Shown here in pieces: positions 36,955-45,817 of a stretch of 46,561 nt of DNA; the first letter of the stretch is position 1, and each line of letters opens with the position of its first letter. The stretch is from Candidatus Kuenenia stuttgartensis (lineage in GTDB: Bacteria > Planctomycetota > Planctomycetia > Planctomycetales > Planctomycetaceae), in assembly GCA_945861465.1 (NCBI GenBank), contig CAMAVB010000027.1, positions 1 to 46,561 on the forward strand, written 5' to 3'. Under the pieces are notes generated by a model. It was not told the origin of the DNA, did not search any database, and saw only the letters and a list, made by a program, of their open reading frames with translations. The position numbers were made by a program, and so were the translations under genes.

Positions 36955-39498
36955 ATGCTTCACTGCATTGCTTTCCGGTGTTCGCGCTGGCACGTGAGGA
37001 CCGGCGTAGAAACAACTGTCGTATTCCGGACGTGGGGCACGTTTTTAACGTGTCCGGCACGATGGAATCGTGCCCCACTTATTTCTGTCTCAGTCCTTAC
37101 GTCCATCGCTTTAATTGCGATGAATTTGATCGGATCACAACGTGCTGCCGCTTCCCAGGAAGCGGCACTTCCCGTTGTCGCGGTCGAGAAGCCGACGGAG
37201 CCCACCCCCGCCGAAGCGACGCCTTCTGATGAATTACCGAAAGAAGGACATTCCTTCCACGGCGAAGTCTTTAACGAAGGACCGCGTCAGTCGGCCTATC
37301 TGATGGGCGGCTGCGGTGTTGTAAAATTCCCGGTGACGACGGCCAACGCCGAAGCCCGGAAGTTCATTGAGCAGGGTGTGGCTCAGTTGCATGGGTTCTG
37401 GTACTTCGAATCAGAACGCTCCTTTCGCCAGGCCGCCATGCTTGACCCGGACTGCGCGACGGCCTACTGGGGTATGGCAATGTCAAACCGCAGTAATGAC
37501 AAACGGGCCAGGGGCTTCATCGCCGAAGCCGTAAAGCGTAAGGACAAAGTGGAAAAGCGGGAACGGACGCTGATCGAGGCATTTGACCGGTTTATCAACG
37601 CCAAGACCGAAAACGACGAACAGAAAAAGCAGCGGGCTGACAAGTACGTCAACGATCTGGAAGACATCCTGCTCGAATTCCCGGACGACCTTGAGACGAA
37701 GGCGTTTCTGTGCGAGTTCTTCTGGTCCGGAAAACGCGACGGCCTGCACATGGCATCCAATCTGAGCATTGATGCCATGATCCAGCAGGTGCTGGATGTT
37801 GAACCTCTGCATCCGGCGCATCATTATCGGATTCATCTGTGGGACAGCAAGAAGCCTGAACTGGCGTTGAAATCTTCCGCACTGGGTGGACTGGCGTCGC
37901 CGTCAATCGCTCACATGTGGCACATGCCGGGGCATATCTATTCGAAACTGCACCGCTATCACGACGCCGTGTATCAGCAGGAAGCGTCGGCTCGCGTAGA
38001 CCATTTTCACATGATGCATGATCGTGTCCTCCCGGATCAGATCCACAACTTCGCGCACAATAATGAATGGTGCATTCGCAACATGATCTCGATCGGGCGT
38101 GCCCATGATGCAGAGGCGTTCGCGCGAAACATGCTGAGCCTGCCGCGTCATCCAAAATACAATTCGCTCGGCAAATCCGGCAGCTTCAAGTACGGACGCG
38201 ATCGGCTGATCAACGTGCTGCTGAGTTTCGAAATGTACGAAACGCTTGCTGCCTTGAGCGGCACGTCGTGGCTGGAAGATACCGGTGATGCTGACGAAGA
38301 TCTGCGTCGCGATCGAGCCATCGGTTCAGCGTTCGCCGCGACTGGCAACGATCCGAACGCCGCTGTTTACCGGGACCGCCTGCAGAAACTTATGGATGAA
38401 GAGAAACAAAAGCAAACGACAGCTGTCGCAGAAGCGGAGTCGAAAGCCCGTGAGGCAAAGTCTGACGACAAGGCGATTGAAAAGGCTAAGCAGGACGCTG
38501 AAAACAAGTTTAAGGGAAAGATCGAGGGCCTCGAAAAGGCTACGTTGGAAATCGACGCTCGTGTCGCAGCACGGAAGGGGGAGCACGAAAAAGCACTGGA
38601 TCTGTTGACCAAAGCCGGTGTCTCCAGCGACGAACTGATTGCTGCGATGATCCGAGCCGGAAAGTCCGAAGACGCCGTGACGAAAGCGGCTGAGAATGTG
38701 AAATCCAATCCCGGCGAAGTTCGTGCACTCGGCAGTCAGATTGAAGCGTTTTATGCGGCAGGAAAGAAAGATGAGTCAAAGGCGGCGTTTGAACAGCTTC
38801 GGAAGATTTCCTCCACGATCGATCTCGACGTGGCACCGATGATGCGACTGGCACCGATCGCTGCAGAATTCGGCTATACGGCGGATTGGCGACTGCCGCA
38901 TGAGGTTCCTGCCGACATCGGTACTCGACCGAATCTGGATTCGCTGGGACCGTTTCGCTGGTCGCCACGCGATGCCCCGGAATGGGCGCTGCCTGATCCC
39001 GATGGGAAGACTCGTTCGCTGGGCGACTATCATGGCCGTCCGGTGATGGTGGTGTTCTATCTGGGCTACGGATGTCTGCATTGTGCGGAGCAGCTGCAGG
39101 CGATCGCGAAGAATCATGCTGCCATTCGCGCTGCGGGATTTGAAGTGATCGCGGTGAGCACCGATAAGCAGGAAGACCTGAAACGTGCGTGTGAAAATCT
39201 GGAAACGGTACTTCCATTTCCGCTCGTGGCCGATCCGGAAATGGCGATTTTCCGCGAGTACCGCTGCTACGACGACTTTGAAAAAGCTGCGCTGCATGGT
39301 ACGTTCGTGATTGATGGGCAAGGCAAAATCCGCTGGCAGGACATCAGTTACGAGCCGTTTATGGACACAGATTTTCTGATCAAGGAAGGCCAGCGACTGA
39401 TTTCGTTCGATCATTTGTATCCCGCATCGAGCCTGCTGCAAGCGACCACGACTGGAGGCCATTCTGCTCCACAGGAGTTGAGAGTATCCGATTTCTAA
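36955..39498 (+). CDS. exported TPR protein with C-terminal redoxin (AhpC/TSA-like) domain
   Basis: A protein of 847 residues. A hydrophobic stretch (LTSIALIAMNLIG) ending near AAASQEA is the core of a signal peptide. A region of about 450 residues with TPR-like helices follows (ATAYWGMAMSNRSNDKRA and further pairs), then a charged helical linker rich in Lys, Glu and Ala around residues 480-550. From about residue 670 a thioredoxin-like domain reads APEWALPDPDGKTRSLGDYH, then VVFYLGYGCLHCAEQLQAI with a CxxC pair, and HGTFVIDGQGKIRW. It probably acts in the periplasm as a thiol oxidoreductase or peroxiredoxin on proteins bound by the repeats (inference). Oddity: codons about 14-48, ahead of the signal core, are a 105-bp palindromic element, so the signal n-region is unusually long. 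The start is uncertain (GTG 36949 or ATG 36955). Confidence 0.82.
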   Translation: MLHCIAFRCSRWHVRTGVETTVVFRTWGTFLTCPARWNRAPLISVSVLTSIALIAMNLIGSQRAAASQEAALPVVAVEKPTEPTPAEATPSDELPKEGHSFHGEVFNEGPRQSAYLMGGCGVVKFPVTTANAEARKFIEQGVAQLHGFWYFESERSFRQAAMLDPDCATAYWGMAMSNRSNDKRARGFIAEAVKRKDKVEKRERTLIEAFDRFINAKTENDEQKKQRADKYVNDLEDILLEFPDDLETKAFLCEFFWSGKRDGLHMASNLSIDAMIQQVLDVEPLHPAHHYRIHLWDSKKPELALKSSALGGLASPSIAHMWHMPGHIYSKLHRYHDAVYQQEASARVDHFHMMHDRVLPDQIHNFAHNNEWCIRNMISIGRAHDAEAFARNMLSLPRHPKYNSLGKSGSFKYGRDRLINVLLSFEMYETLAALSGTSWLEDTGDADEDLRRDRAIGSAFAATGNDPNAAVYRDRLQKLMDEEKQKQTTAVAEAESKAREAKSDDKAIEKAKQDAENKFKGKIEGLEKATLEIDARVAARKGEHEKALDLLTKAGVSSDELIAAMIRAGKSEDAVTKAAENVKSNPGEVRALGSQIEAFYAAGKKDESKAAFEQLRKISSTIDLDVAPMMRLAPIAAEFGYTADWRLPHEVPADIGTRPNLDSLGPFRWSPRDAPEWALPDPDGKTRSLGDYHGRPVMVVFYLGYGCLHCAEQLQAIAKNHAAIRAAGFEVIAVSTDKQEDLKRACENLETVLPFPLVADPEMAIFREYRCYDDFEKAALHGTFVIDGQGKIRWQDISYEPFMDTDFLIKEGQRLISFDHLYPASSLLQATTTGGHSAPQELRVSDF
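36995..37099. repeat. 105-bp palindromic element, family 1, copy C, inside the TPR-redoxin gene
   Basis: Ends TGAGGACCGGCGTAGAAAC and TTATTTCTGTCTCAGTCCTT. The centre GGCACGTTTTTAACGTGTCC and GGCACGATGGAATCGTGCC is nearly identical to copies A and B. It is read through in frame by the gene at 36955, in the opposite orientation to the way copy B is read by the helicase gene. The encoded residues include TTVVFRTWGTFLTCPARWNR. Confidence 0.9.
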
Positions 39499-39609
39499 GA
39501 AGAATTCAGGCGATTGCGCCACTGCGTTGCCGGTTCAACGGGCCGGCCATTCGACGCACACTGGAGGCGAACTGCCTGCCCCGTTGGGCCAGGCTCTATG
39601 AAATGCTGG

Positions 39610-39695
39610 CCCTGTGGGCCGCGATTGTTCAATTTGAGATTTTAGATTTGAGATTTCAAATCCGAAGCGAGGGGCGTTGCCCACACGGTTAAACG
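39610..39695. repeat. terminal-inverted-repeat element with short heptanucleotide core, copy 2
   Basis: The right end GTTGCCCACACGGTTAAACG matches the ends of the copies at 9912-10130 and 42186-42376. The left end CCCTGTGGGCCGCGATTGTT is diverged. The core has only three to four degenerate units (GAGATTT, TAGATTT). Beyond the right end it shares GTGCCATCCTCAACC with copy 1, so homology with that copy extends past the inverted repeat. It lies in the 300-bp gap before the pectate lyase gene. Confidence 0.7.
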
Positions 39696-39800
39696 AATGT
39701 GCCATCCTCAACCGCGTGCCATATATTCGCTCGGGTGTTGTTTGCGAGTCAGGGGTTTACTGGCCACAAAGAGGCACAAAAATCTCAAAAGGAGCTTTCC

Positions 39801-41222
39801 ATGATCCGTTTCCTGACGTTACTCGTGGTACTTGTCCCGCGCGTCGTTTCAGCTCAGGACGATCTCTCGGCGCAATCGTTGCGGGCCATGAAGAAGGCTG
39901 CGGAATTTTTTCATCAGAAAGTTGCTGTCAACGGTGGCTATGTCTACGAGTATTCTCTCGACCTGCAGCAGCGACAGGGCGAAGGAAAGGCTACTCCGAC
40001 TGAAATCTGGATCCAGCCGCCGGGAACGCCGACCGTTGGCATGGCTTTTGTCAGTGCATTTGAAGCCACTGGCGATGAACAGTTCCTGACAGCCGCGATT
40101 GATGCAGCTCAGGCACTGATGTACGGGCAATTAGAATCAGGAGGCTGGAACGCCAGTATTGATTTCGATCCGAAAGCACCCCATGCCGATCGTTATCGCA
40201 ACGGCAAAGGCCGTGCGAAGGGTAAAAATGTTTCATCACTCGACGACGACAAGACCCAGTCTGCGATCTGTCTGTTGATGCGGGTTGACAAGGCGCTCGG
40301 ATTCAGAAACGGCGAGATTCACGAAGGCACGACGCTCGCCCTGAACTCTCTGCTGACCGCGCAATTTCCCAATGGCGGCTTTCCACAGGGATGGAGAGAA
40401 CCGGTGTCGCCGCAACCGGTGAAGAAAGCATCGTATCCGGACTATGAGTGGCGCACGGAGAATCGTATCAAAGAGTACTGGGACTACTACACTTTGAACG
40501 ATGGTCTGGCCGGAACGGTCGCACGCACGCTGCATCTGGCTCATCAGACGTATGACGATGCCAGGTACAGGGACGCCTTGCTGAAGCTCGGTGACTTTCT
40601 GATTCTGGCACAGATGCCGGAACCGCAGCCCGGGTGGGCTCAGCAGTACAACTTCGACATGCAACCCATGTGGGCCAGAAAGTTTGAACCGCCTGCGATT
40701 TCCGGCCGCGAATCCGAAGACGCCATGGAAACACTGCTTTTCCTGAATGAAATCACAGGCGACGCAAAGTTCCTGGCCCCGATCGAACCGGGAATTGCGT
40801 GGCTGAAGCGTTCAGTTCTTGTCGATGGTCAGATCTCGCGATTTTATGAGATGCAGACAAACCGACCATTGTACTTTGTTCGCGACACGTACGAACTGAC
40901 GTACGATGACAGCAATCTGCCGACGCATTATGGATTCAAGGCAAAGCCGCGGATCGACAGGATTGAAAAGCGGTATCAGGAACTCAAGCAAACCGGCAAG
41001 GTTCGTAAGTCCGTCAGCAATCTGAAGACGCTGGCGCGCGACGCCGAGCGAATTGTTGCTGAGCTCGATTCCGAAGGCCGCTGGCTGTCTGACGAAAAAG
41101 GCAAACCAGTCACCGCTGCGACACATCTGAAAGGCGCAGCGCCAGTCATTTCCAGCGAACTCTTCAGTCGCAACATGCAACGCCTGAGCGAGTATCTGAC
41201 GGTCGTGAAAATGGGCAGATAA
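39801..41222 (+). CDS. pectate lyase, PL10-type
   Basis: A secreted polysaccharide lyase of 473 residues, expected to cleave polygalacturonate by beta-elimination. A signal peptide (MIRFLTLLVVLVPRVVSA) is followed by QDD. Family features of PelA/PL10 with an (alpha/alpha) toroid include GMAFVSAFEATGDEQFL, ALMYGQLESGGWNASIDFDP, LDDDKTQSAICLLMRVD, AQFPNGGFPQGW, YYTLNDGLAGTVARTL and WAQQYNFDMQPMWARKFEPP. The residues DDD in LDDDKTQ fit the usual calcium-dependent catalytic region. The ATG at 39801 has AAAAGGAG seven bases upstream. The C-terminal 100 residues are charged and helical. The enzyme fits the degradation of plant or algal polysaccharide common in this group. Confidence 0.9.
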   Translation: MIRFLTLLVVLVPRVVSAQDDLSAQSLRAMKKAAEFFHQKVAVNGGYVYEYSLDLQQRQGEGKATPTEIWIQPPGTPTVGMAFVSAFEATGDEQFLTAAIDAAQALMYGQLESGGWNASIDFDPKAPHADRYRNGKGRAKGKNVSSLDDDKTQSAICLLMRVDKALGFRNGEIHEGTTLALNSLLTAQFPNGGFPQGWREPVSPQPVKKASYPDYEWRTENRIKEYWDYYTLNDGLAGTVARTLHLAHQTYDDARYRDALLKLGDFLILAQMPEPQPGWAQQYNFDMQPMWARKFEPPAISGRESEDAMETLLFLNEITGDAKFLAPIEPGIAWLKRSVLVDGQISRFYEMQTNRPLYFVRDTYELTYDDSNLPTHYGFKAKPRIDRIEKRYQELKQTGKVRKSVSNLKTLARDAERIVAELDSEGRWLSDEKGKPVTAATHLKGAAPVISSELFSRNMQRLSEYLTVVKMGR

Positions 41223-41265
41223 TCAATGCGAGACTGGTGCCCTCTCAGTGGTGCATTGATCGGTT

Positions 41266-41329
41266 GTGTGCCACTGGCTCTGCCAGTGCTGCATGCATGT
41301 CAACAACACTGGCAGAGCCAGTGGCACAC
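41266..41329. repeat. palindrome with perfect 23-bp arms
   Basis: The arm at 41266-41288 (GTGTGCCACTGGCTCTGCC then AGTG) is exactly complementary to the arm at 41307-41329, with an 18-bp loop. It lies between the pectate lyase stop and the SGNH gene start. The upstream extension of that gene's open frame through this palindrome is therefore not used as coding sequence. It could stop transcription or be one more dispersed element. Confidence 0.93.
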
Positions 41330-41371
41330 TTCAAAGCACGGTTTACAGAGCACCAGGAGTCTCCAACAGCG

Positions 41372-42136
41372 ATGAACACACAGGACGTTGTGCTGCTGGG
41401 AGCCAGCAATCTGGTGCTGGGCTGGCAGGCTGTAATAACCGCGATCAGGCAAGTAACAACGGCACCCATCAATCTCAACGTCGCGCTGGGGATGGGACGT
41501 TCTTACATCAAGACCAGCGCGTTCTGGTTTCGTCGGTTACCGGCGATCAGCAGATGTGGACTGTGGGACCAGTTGCCGCGCGATTCGGACAATCCACCGC
41601 TGGTGCTGATCACAGATCTTGGGAACGATATTGTGTATCAGTTTGAACCCGATCAGATCGCTGCCACTGTTCGCGATTGTATCAGACAGATTCTCGACTG
41701 GCGATCCGATGCGAAGATCGTGATCACCGGACTACCGCTGGCCTCGCTCACAGGTGTTGGAAAACTTCGATTTCAGATCGCAAAAACGATCCTGTTTCCC
41801 GGCTGCCCACTGTCGCGAACATCGATCCTTGAACGCTCGCTGTCCCTTGATCTTCTCGTGCGGCAAATGGCCGCAGAGTTTGGCATTCCCTTAATCGAAC
41901 CTGAACCGCGCTGGTACGGTTTCGACCCAATCCACGTCCTGCCGAAGTTTCGCGCAGCAGCGTTTCAGAAATATTTTGCCGCATTTGAACTGGCGATCCC
42001 TGGTATGAACTCCCGAACATCTTCAAATGTCCGGCTCGACCTGCCCACAGCTGCAGCAAGAACGGTTTTCGGGCGGAACAGGATCGTGGAACAGCCGGTG
42101 TTTCGTTCCCGCGAAATTGTGGTCTCGGCGTGGTGA
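41372..42136 (+). CDS. SGNH/GDSL-like hydrolase family protein
   Basis: A protein of 254 residues with the layout of an SGNH hydrolase: block I as VVLLGASNLVLGW (Ser in GASN in place of GDSN), a block like DLGNDIVYQFEPDQI resembling the Gly-Asn motif, and a C-terminal FDPIHVLPKF with the Asp-x-x-His pair. SGNH enzymes are esterases or lipases, but the substrate is unknown. The open frame reaches back to 41237 through a palindrome. The ATG at 41372 is preferred because similarity begins immediately after it, and AGGAG lies about 12 bases upstream. The function is inferred only from these blocks. Confidence 0.72.
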   Translation: MNTQDVVLLGASNLVLGWQAVITAIRQVTTAPINLNVALGMGRSYIKTSAFWFRRLPAISRCGLWDQLPRDSDNPPLVLITDLGNDIVYQFEPDQIAATVRDCIRQILDWRSDAKIVITGLPLASLTGVGKLRFQIAKTILFPGCPLSRTSILERSLSLDLLVRQMAAEFGIPLIEPEPRWYGFDPIHVLPKFRAAAFQKYFAAFELAIPGMNSRTSSNVRLDLPTAAARTVFGRNRIVEQPVFRSREIVVSAW

Positions 42137-42185
42137 ATATGGCAGGAACATTCGGATGGCATTTCATTTTCGCAGGCAAAGTGTT

Positions 42186-42376
42186 CGTTAAACCACGTGC
42201 CCATCGGGCCGCGATTGTTCTATTTCGTATTTGAGATTTGAGATTTGAGATTTGAGATTTGAGATTTGAGATTTGAGATTTGAGATTTGAGATTTGAGAT
42301 TTGAGATTTGAGATTTGAGATTTGAGATTTGAGATTTGAAATACTGGGCGCGGAGCGATGCCCACGCGGGTAAACG
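42186..42376. repeat. terminal-inverted-repeat element with pure heptanucleotide core, copy 3
   Basis: Ends CGTTAAACCACGTGCCCA and, in reverse complement, CGTTTACCCGCGTGGGCA. The core from 42229 to 42340 is fifteen perfect ATTTGAG units plus a final ATTTGAA, far purer than in copies 1 and 2. Because 7 is not a multiple of 3, the minus-strand translation is a seven-residue repeat, which produces misleading open frames. It lies between the SGNH gene and the livF-like gene. Confidence 0.92.
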
Positions 42377-42485
42377 AACAGATTCTTCGAGTACCGGGAT
42401 ATTTTGCCACACCTCATGCGAGACTTGATGCATTGCACATTTGTGCGTCCAGCATTCATCAGCTAGATTACTGTTCGAGAAAACT

Positions 42486-43199
42486 ATGGCACTCTTGGAA
42501 GTTGACAACCTGTCGGTGAACTACGGCGCGATCGAAGCGATCCGGGGTTGTTCGCTGCGCGTGGAGCAAGGTGAGATCGTCACGCTGATTGGCGGCAATG
42601 GTGCCGGAAAATCGACGACGCTGCGGACGATTTCGGGGCTTCTGACGCCGAAGAGCGGAACGATTCGGTTTGACGGTAAGACTATTCATGGGCAACCGCC
42701 TCATACGATCACGCAAAGCGGTCTGATTCATGTGCCTGAGGGACGAGGGATTTTTGCCAATCTGACGGTTGAGGAAAACCTGATGCTGGGGGCGTATTCG
42801 CGAAACAATTCGGGGGAAATTCTTGCAGATCGCGAGATGGCCCTGAATTTGTTCCCTCGCGTCCGTGAACGCCTCAGCCAAGCGGCTGGCACATTATCCG
42901 GAGGCGAACAACAAATGCTCGCAATCGCTCGAGCCTTGCTGGCGCGGCCAAAGCTTTTGATGCTTGATGAACCGTCGCTGGGACTTGCACCTCAGATCGT
43001 GCAGACGATATTCCAGGTGATCCGGCAGATCAATCGCACGGGGGCGACGATCCTGCTGGTCGAACAGAACGCCGCGATGGCGCTGCAGGTCGCTCATCGA
43101 GCCTATGTGATCGAAGTCGGCTCCATCGAAATGGAAGGCCCTGCTGCGGAGCTTGCCGCCAGCGACGAAGTCCGCAAGGCGTATTTGGGTGCTCATTAA
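42486..43199 (+). CDS. livF: branched-chain amino acid-type ABC transporter ATP-binding protein (LivF-like)
   Basis: An ATPase subunit of 237 residues, the size of LivF. Visible are Walker A (GGNGAGKST), the Q-loop (HVPEGRGIFANLTVEENL, the LivF hallmark), the signature LSGGEQQMLAIARAL, Walker B (LLMLDEPSLGLAP) and the switch region LLVEQNAAMALQVAHR. LivF works with LivG, two permeases and a binding protein to import branched-chain amino acids or, in related systems, urea. None of these partners is in the window upstream or downstream, so the substrate cannot be confirmed. The ATG at 42486 gives the standard start (MALLEVDNLSVNYG). It is followed by folP after 10 bp, so the two are likely co-transcribed. 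Confidence 0.88.
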   Translation: MALLEVDNLSVNYGAIEAIRGCSLRVEQGEIVTLIGGNGAGKSTTLRTISGLLTPKSGTIRFDGKTIHGQPPHTITQSGLIHVPEGRGIFANLTVEENLMLGAYSRNNSGEILADREMALNLFPRVRERLSQAAGTLSGGEQQMLAIARALLARPKLLMLDEPSLGLAPQIVQTIFQVIRQINRTGATILLVEQNAAMALQVAHRAYVIEVGSIEMEGPAAELAASDEVRKAYLGAH

Positions 43200-43209
43200 G
43201 GTCTGAACT

Positions 43210-44079
43210 GTGACTGTTGATTCAAACCGTCGGACGTTCGCATGGTCCTTGTCGCGGCGGAGTATTCCCAAATCCCGTTTGCCCGCTCTGATGGGAATTC
43301 TGAACGTCACGCCGGACAGTTTTTCGGACGGCGGCAGATTCACCACAATCGACGTTGCCGTAAATCGCGCACTCGAGATGGCCGAAGACGGGGCTGAGAT
43401 AGTCGATATCGGCGGTGAATCAACGCGGCCGGGTGCGGAACCTGTTTCGCTGGAAGAAGAACTTCGCCGCACGATCCCCGTAATTCAGAAGCTGGCGACT
43501 CAGCTGCGCGTGCCCATGTCGATTGATACCACCAAGGCCGAAGTAGCGCGCCGGGCGCTGGATGCCGGTGCCGAAATCGTCAACGACATTTCCGGCCTGA
43601 CGTTTGATCGCGACATGCTGGAAGTTTGTCGCAAAGCTGACGCGGGAATCTGCGTCATGCACATTCAGGGGACTCCGCAAACGATGCAGCAGAATCCGCA
43701 GTACGGAAACGTGGTGAGCGAAGTGATTGAGTTCCTGCAACAGCAGGTTGATCGCTGTCTGCTGGCCGGAATTCCAGCCGAACGTATGTGCGTCGATCCG
43801 GGAATCGGTTTTGGCAAGACGACCGATCACAATCTGGAACTCATGTCCGCCGTGCCGAAAATCCAACAGGCCCTGCAGCGACCGGTACTGATCGGCCACT
43901 CCCGCAAACGCTTTCTGTCAAAGGTTTCTGGCCGAACAGTGGAGGAACAATCTGCGGGCACCATCGGCGTCGCAGTGGCATTGGCGGAACTCGGCACCGA
44001 TGTCCTCCGCATCCACGACGTCAGAGCAGTTCGCGATGCGCTTGTCGCGTGGGATGCGATTCGTCGAGTTGAACTATGA
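43210..44079 (+). CDS. folP: dihydropteroate synthase
   Basis: Condenses 4-aminobenzoate with a 6-hydroxymethyl-dihydropterin diphosphate to make dihydropteroate in folate biosynthesis. 289 residues, TIM-barrel fold. The family motifs are all present: [82 protein letters not shown], and [13 protein letters not shown]. The start is a GTG at 43210, ten bases after the livF-like stop. Its stop overlaps the bioA start by 4 bp (ATGA), so the two genes are translationally coupled. Confidence 0.95.
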   Translation: MTVDSNRRTFAWSLSRRSIPKSRLPALMGILNVTPDSFSDGGRFTTIDVAVNRALEMAEDGAEIVDIGGESTRPGAEPVSLEEELRRTIPVIQKLATQLRVPMSIDTTKAEVARRALDAGAEIVNDISGLTFDRDMLEVCRKADAGICVMHIQGTPQTMQQNPQYGNVVSEVIEFLQQQVDRCLLAGIPAERMCVDPGIGFGKTTDHNLELMSAVPKIQQALQRPVLIGHSRKRFLSKVSGRTVEEQSAGTIGVAVALAELGTDVLRIHDVRAVRDALVAWDAIRRVEL

Positions 44080-45470
44080 CCGCTCCGGAATTCAACGCGG
44101 TGTCACCCCAGCTTCTTCGGCAGTGGGACAACGACCATGCCTGGCATCCGTTTACGCCGATGTCGTTGTGGGCCGATGAATGTGCGCCGATTATTTTGAG
44201 GGGCGAGGGATTCGAGCTGATTGATGTCGATGGTCAGCACTATCTGGACGGCATTTCGTCGTTATGGTGTAACGTCCATGGCCATGCGGTTCCGGCGATT
44301 GATCGTGCGATTTCCGCACAACTGCAGAAGGTCGCGCACAGCACACTGCTGGGACTTGCGAGTGAGCCGTCGATTCGGCTGGCTCGGGCGCTCGTGGAAC
44401 GGGCTCCGGCGGGACTGACGAAAGTCTTCTTTTCGGACAGCGGTGCGACATCGGTTGAAGTCGCCCTAAAAATGGCATACCAGTATCATCGCCAGAAACC
44501 CGAAGGTCCGGAGGACCGTGACACGTTTTTGTGCGTGGGCCAGGCCTATCATGGCGATACCCTGGGGACCGTCAGCGTCGGTGGGATTGATTTGTTTCAT
44601 CGCTGTTACAGGCAGTTGTTGTTTGCGACGCTTTCGACGCCGTCGCCGGTAGCGACGCGCGTTCCGACAGGGCACACGAAAGAAACATGGCTGGCGTTTT
44701 GTTTTGAAGAAGTCGGGCGTTTGATTCGCGAAAACCAGTCTCGCATCGCCGGAGTCGTGCTGGAGCCGATTGTCCAGGGGGCGGCGGGGATTCTTGTGCA
44801 TCCGCCCGGCTTTCTGCGACAGGTGCGCGAATTGTGTACAGAATTTGATATCCCGTTGATTGCAGATGAAGTGGCTGTCGGTTTCGGCCGCACTGGGACT
44901 CTGTTCGCATGTGAGCACGAAAGTGTGAATCCAGATTTTCTGTGTCTGGCCAAGGGCATCTCCGGAGGCTATCTGCCGATCGCCGCAACACTGACGACGG
45001 AACGTATCTATGCGGCATTTCTTGGTCATCCGTCCCAAGGCCGCACGTTCTTTCACGGTCATACGTATACCGGCAACGCGCTGGGCTGCGCAGCGGGTCT
45101 GGCGTCGCTGCAATTGTTTGAAGAAAACCGCGTGTTGGAAAATGTTCAGGTCACATCCATGCGGATCGCCAGGCGTCTCACGGTTTTGCAGGATCATCCG
45201 CACGTCGGCGAAGTGCGTCAGAAGGGAATCATGATCGGCATCGAACTGGTGCGAGACCGTGACGGCCTGATTCCGTATGAAGCCAAACTGCGACTCGGAC
45301 ACCAGGTAACGCTCGCCGCTCGGCGGCGCGGCGTCATCCTGCGACCATTGGGCGATGTCGTCGTACTGATGCCCGCACCAGCCATGCCCGTTGAGCTAGT
45401 GGATCGGCTGTGTGACGTGGCGCTTGAGTGTATTGATGAAGTGACAGCAAACGCGGGCAGGGATCAGTAA
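44076..45470 (+). CDS. bioA: adenosylmethionine-8-amino-7-oxononanoate aminotransferase
   Basis: A PLP enzyme of 464 residues that uses S-adenosylmethionine as amino donor to make 7,8-diaminopelargonate in biotin biosynthesis. BioA-type motifs include [12 protein letters not shown] at the N-terminus, [76 protein letters not shown], and the PLP lysine in [11 protein letters not shown] (K293), followed by [26 protein letters not shown] and ACEHE separate BioA from ArgD-like enzymes. No other bio genes are in the window. It overlaps folP by 4 bp. Confidence 0.95.
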   Translation: MTAPEFNAVSPQLLRQWDNDHAWHPFTPMSLWADECAPIILRGEGFELIDVDGQHYLDGISSLWCNVHGHAVPAIDRAISAQLQKVAHSTLLGLASEPSIRLARALVERAPAGLTKVFFSDSGATSVEVALKMAYQYHRQKPEGPEDRDTFLCVGQAYHGDTLGTVSVGGIDLFHRCYRQLLFATLSTPSPVATRVPTGHTKETWLAFCFEEVGRLIRENQSRIAGVVLEPIVQGAAGILVHPPGFLRQVRELCTEFDIPLIADEVAVGFGRTGTLFACEHESVNPDFLCLAKGISGGYLPIAATLTTERIYAAFLGHPSQGRTFFHGHTYTGNALGCAAGLASLQLFEENRVLENVQVTSMRIARRLTVLQDHPHVGEVRQKGIMIGIELVRDRDGLIPYEAKLRLGHQVTLAARRRGVILRPLGDVVVLMPAPAMPVELVDRLCDVALECIDEVTANAGRDQ

Positions 45471-45516
45471 TCGTCAGGTCGTCGCGAATCGACCTTAATT
45501 GGACAGCGCCACTTTG

Positions 45517-45608
45517 CCCCCTCTCCCCCGATTTGTTTGCGGAGATTGCGTGGTTTTTCTTTGCAGTGTGGTCGCAAACAAATTGAGGGAAAGGGCTGGG
45601 GTGAGGGG
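45517..45608. repeat. palindromic element, partial
   Basis: Arms CCCCCTCTCCCCCGATTTG and GCAAACAAATTGAGGGAAAG with a GATTTGTTTGCGG/CGCAAACAAATT inner stem. The right side ends GGTGAGGGG at 45608 and abuts the next element directly. This is a different palindrome family from those on either side. Confidence 0.7.
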
Positions 45609-45751
45609 CAACGCCGTTAAGGATTTATCGTCGTGTTTTCACCGAGTTTCTCGAAGTCCCTTCTCCCCCTGGTAAGGGGGCGAAGGTGGCCGAAGGCCGG
45701 ATGAGGGGGTTATTCGCTGGATCTGACGCTACCAAATACTTAACGGCGTTG
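45609..45751. repeat. 143-bp inverted-repeat element, copy 1
   Basis: Ends CAACGCCGTTAAGGATTTA and, in reverse complement, CAACGCCGTTAAGTATTTGG. An inner hairpin CTCCCCCTGGTAAGGGGG and GGCCGAAGGCCGG lie inside. The copy at 46070-46212 has the same length and is inverted relative to it. Flanks differ between copies: left GGTGAGGGG and right CCCCTCACC here. Confidence 0.88.
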
Positions 45752-45809
45752 CCCCTCACCCTTACAGGGGAGAGGAGGATGCGGTCAATTATTTCTCGAA
45801 CGGTCCTAA
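45752..45809. repeat. half copy of the TAAGGACCGTTCGAG palindromic element
   Basis: The sequence CCCCTCACCCTTACAGGGG to ATTTCTCGAACGGTCCTA is one arm of the element found intact at 10261-10368, in reverse orientation. It stops where the 143-bp element begins, and the other arm of this copy is not present on the left. Confidence 0.8.
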
Positions 45810-45817
45810 CCGACCGC

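Noticed and set aside
41237-41371. Longer N-terminus for the SGNH-like protein
   Set aside because: The extra 45 codons read through a perfect palindrome, and similarity to hydrolases begins only after the ATG at 41372.
42229-42340. Regular array that might look like a CRISPR
   Set aside because: The units are 7 bp and head to tail with no spacers, and no cas genes are nearby.
42188-42508. Minus-strand open frames with a seven-residue repeat (NLKSQIS)
   Set aside because: A 7-bp DNA repeat translates into a seven-residue repeat in any open frame. There is no start context or family match, so this is satellite DNA and not a coiled-coil protein.
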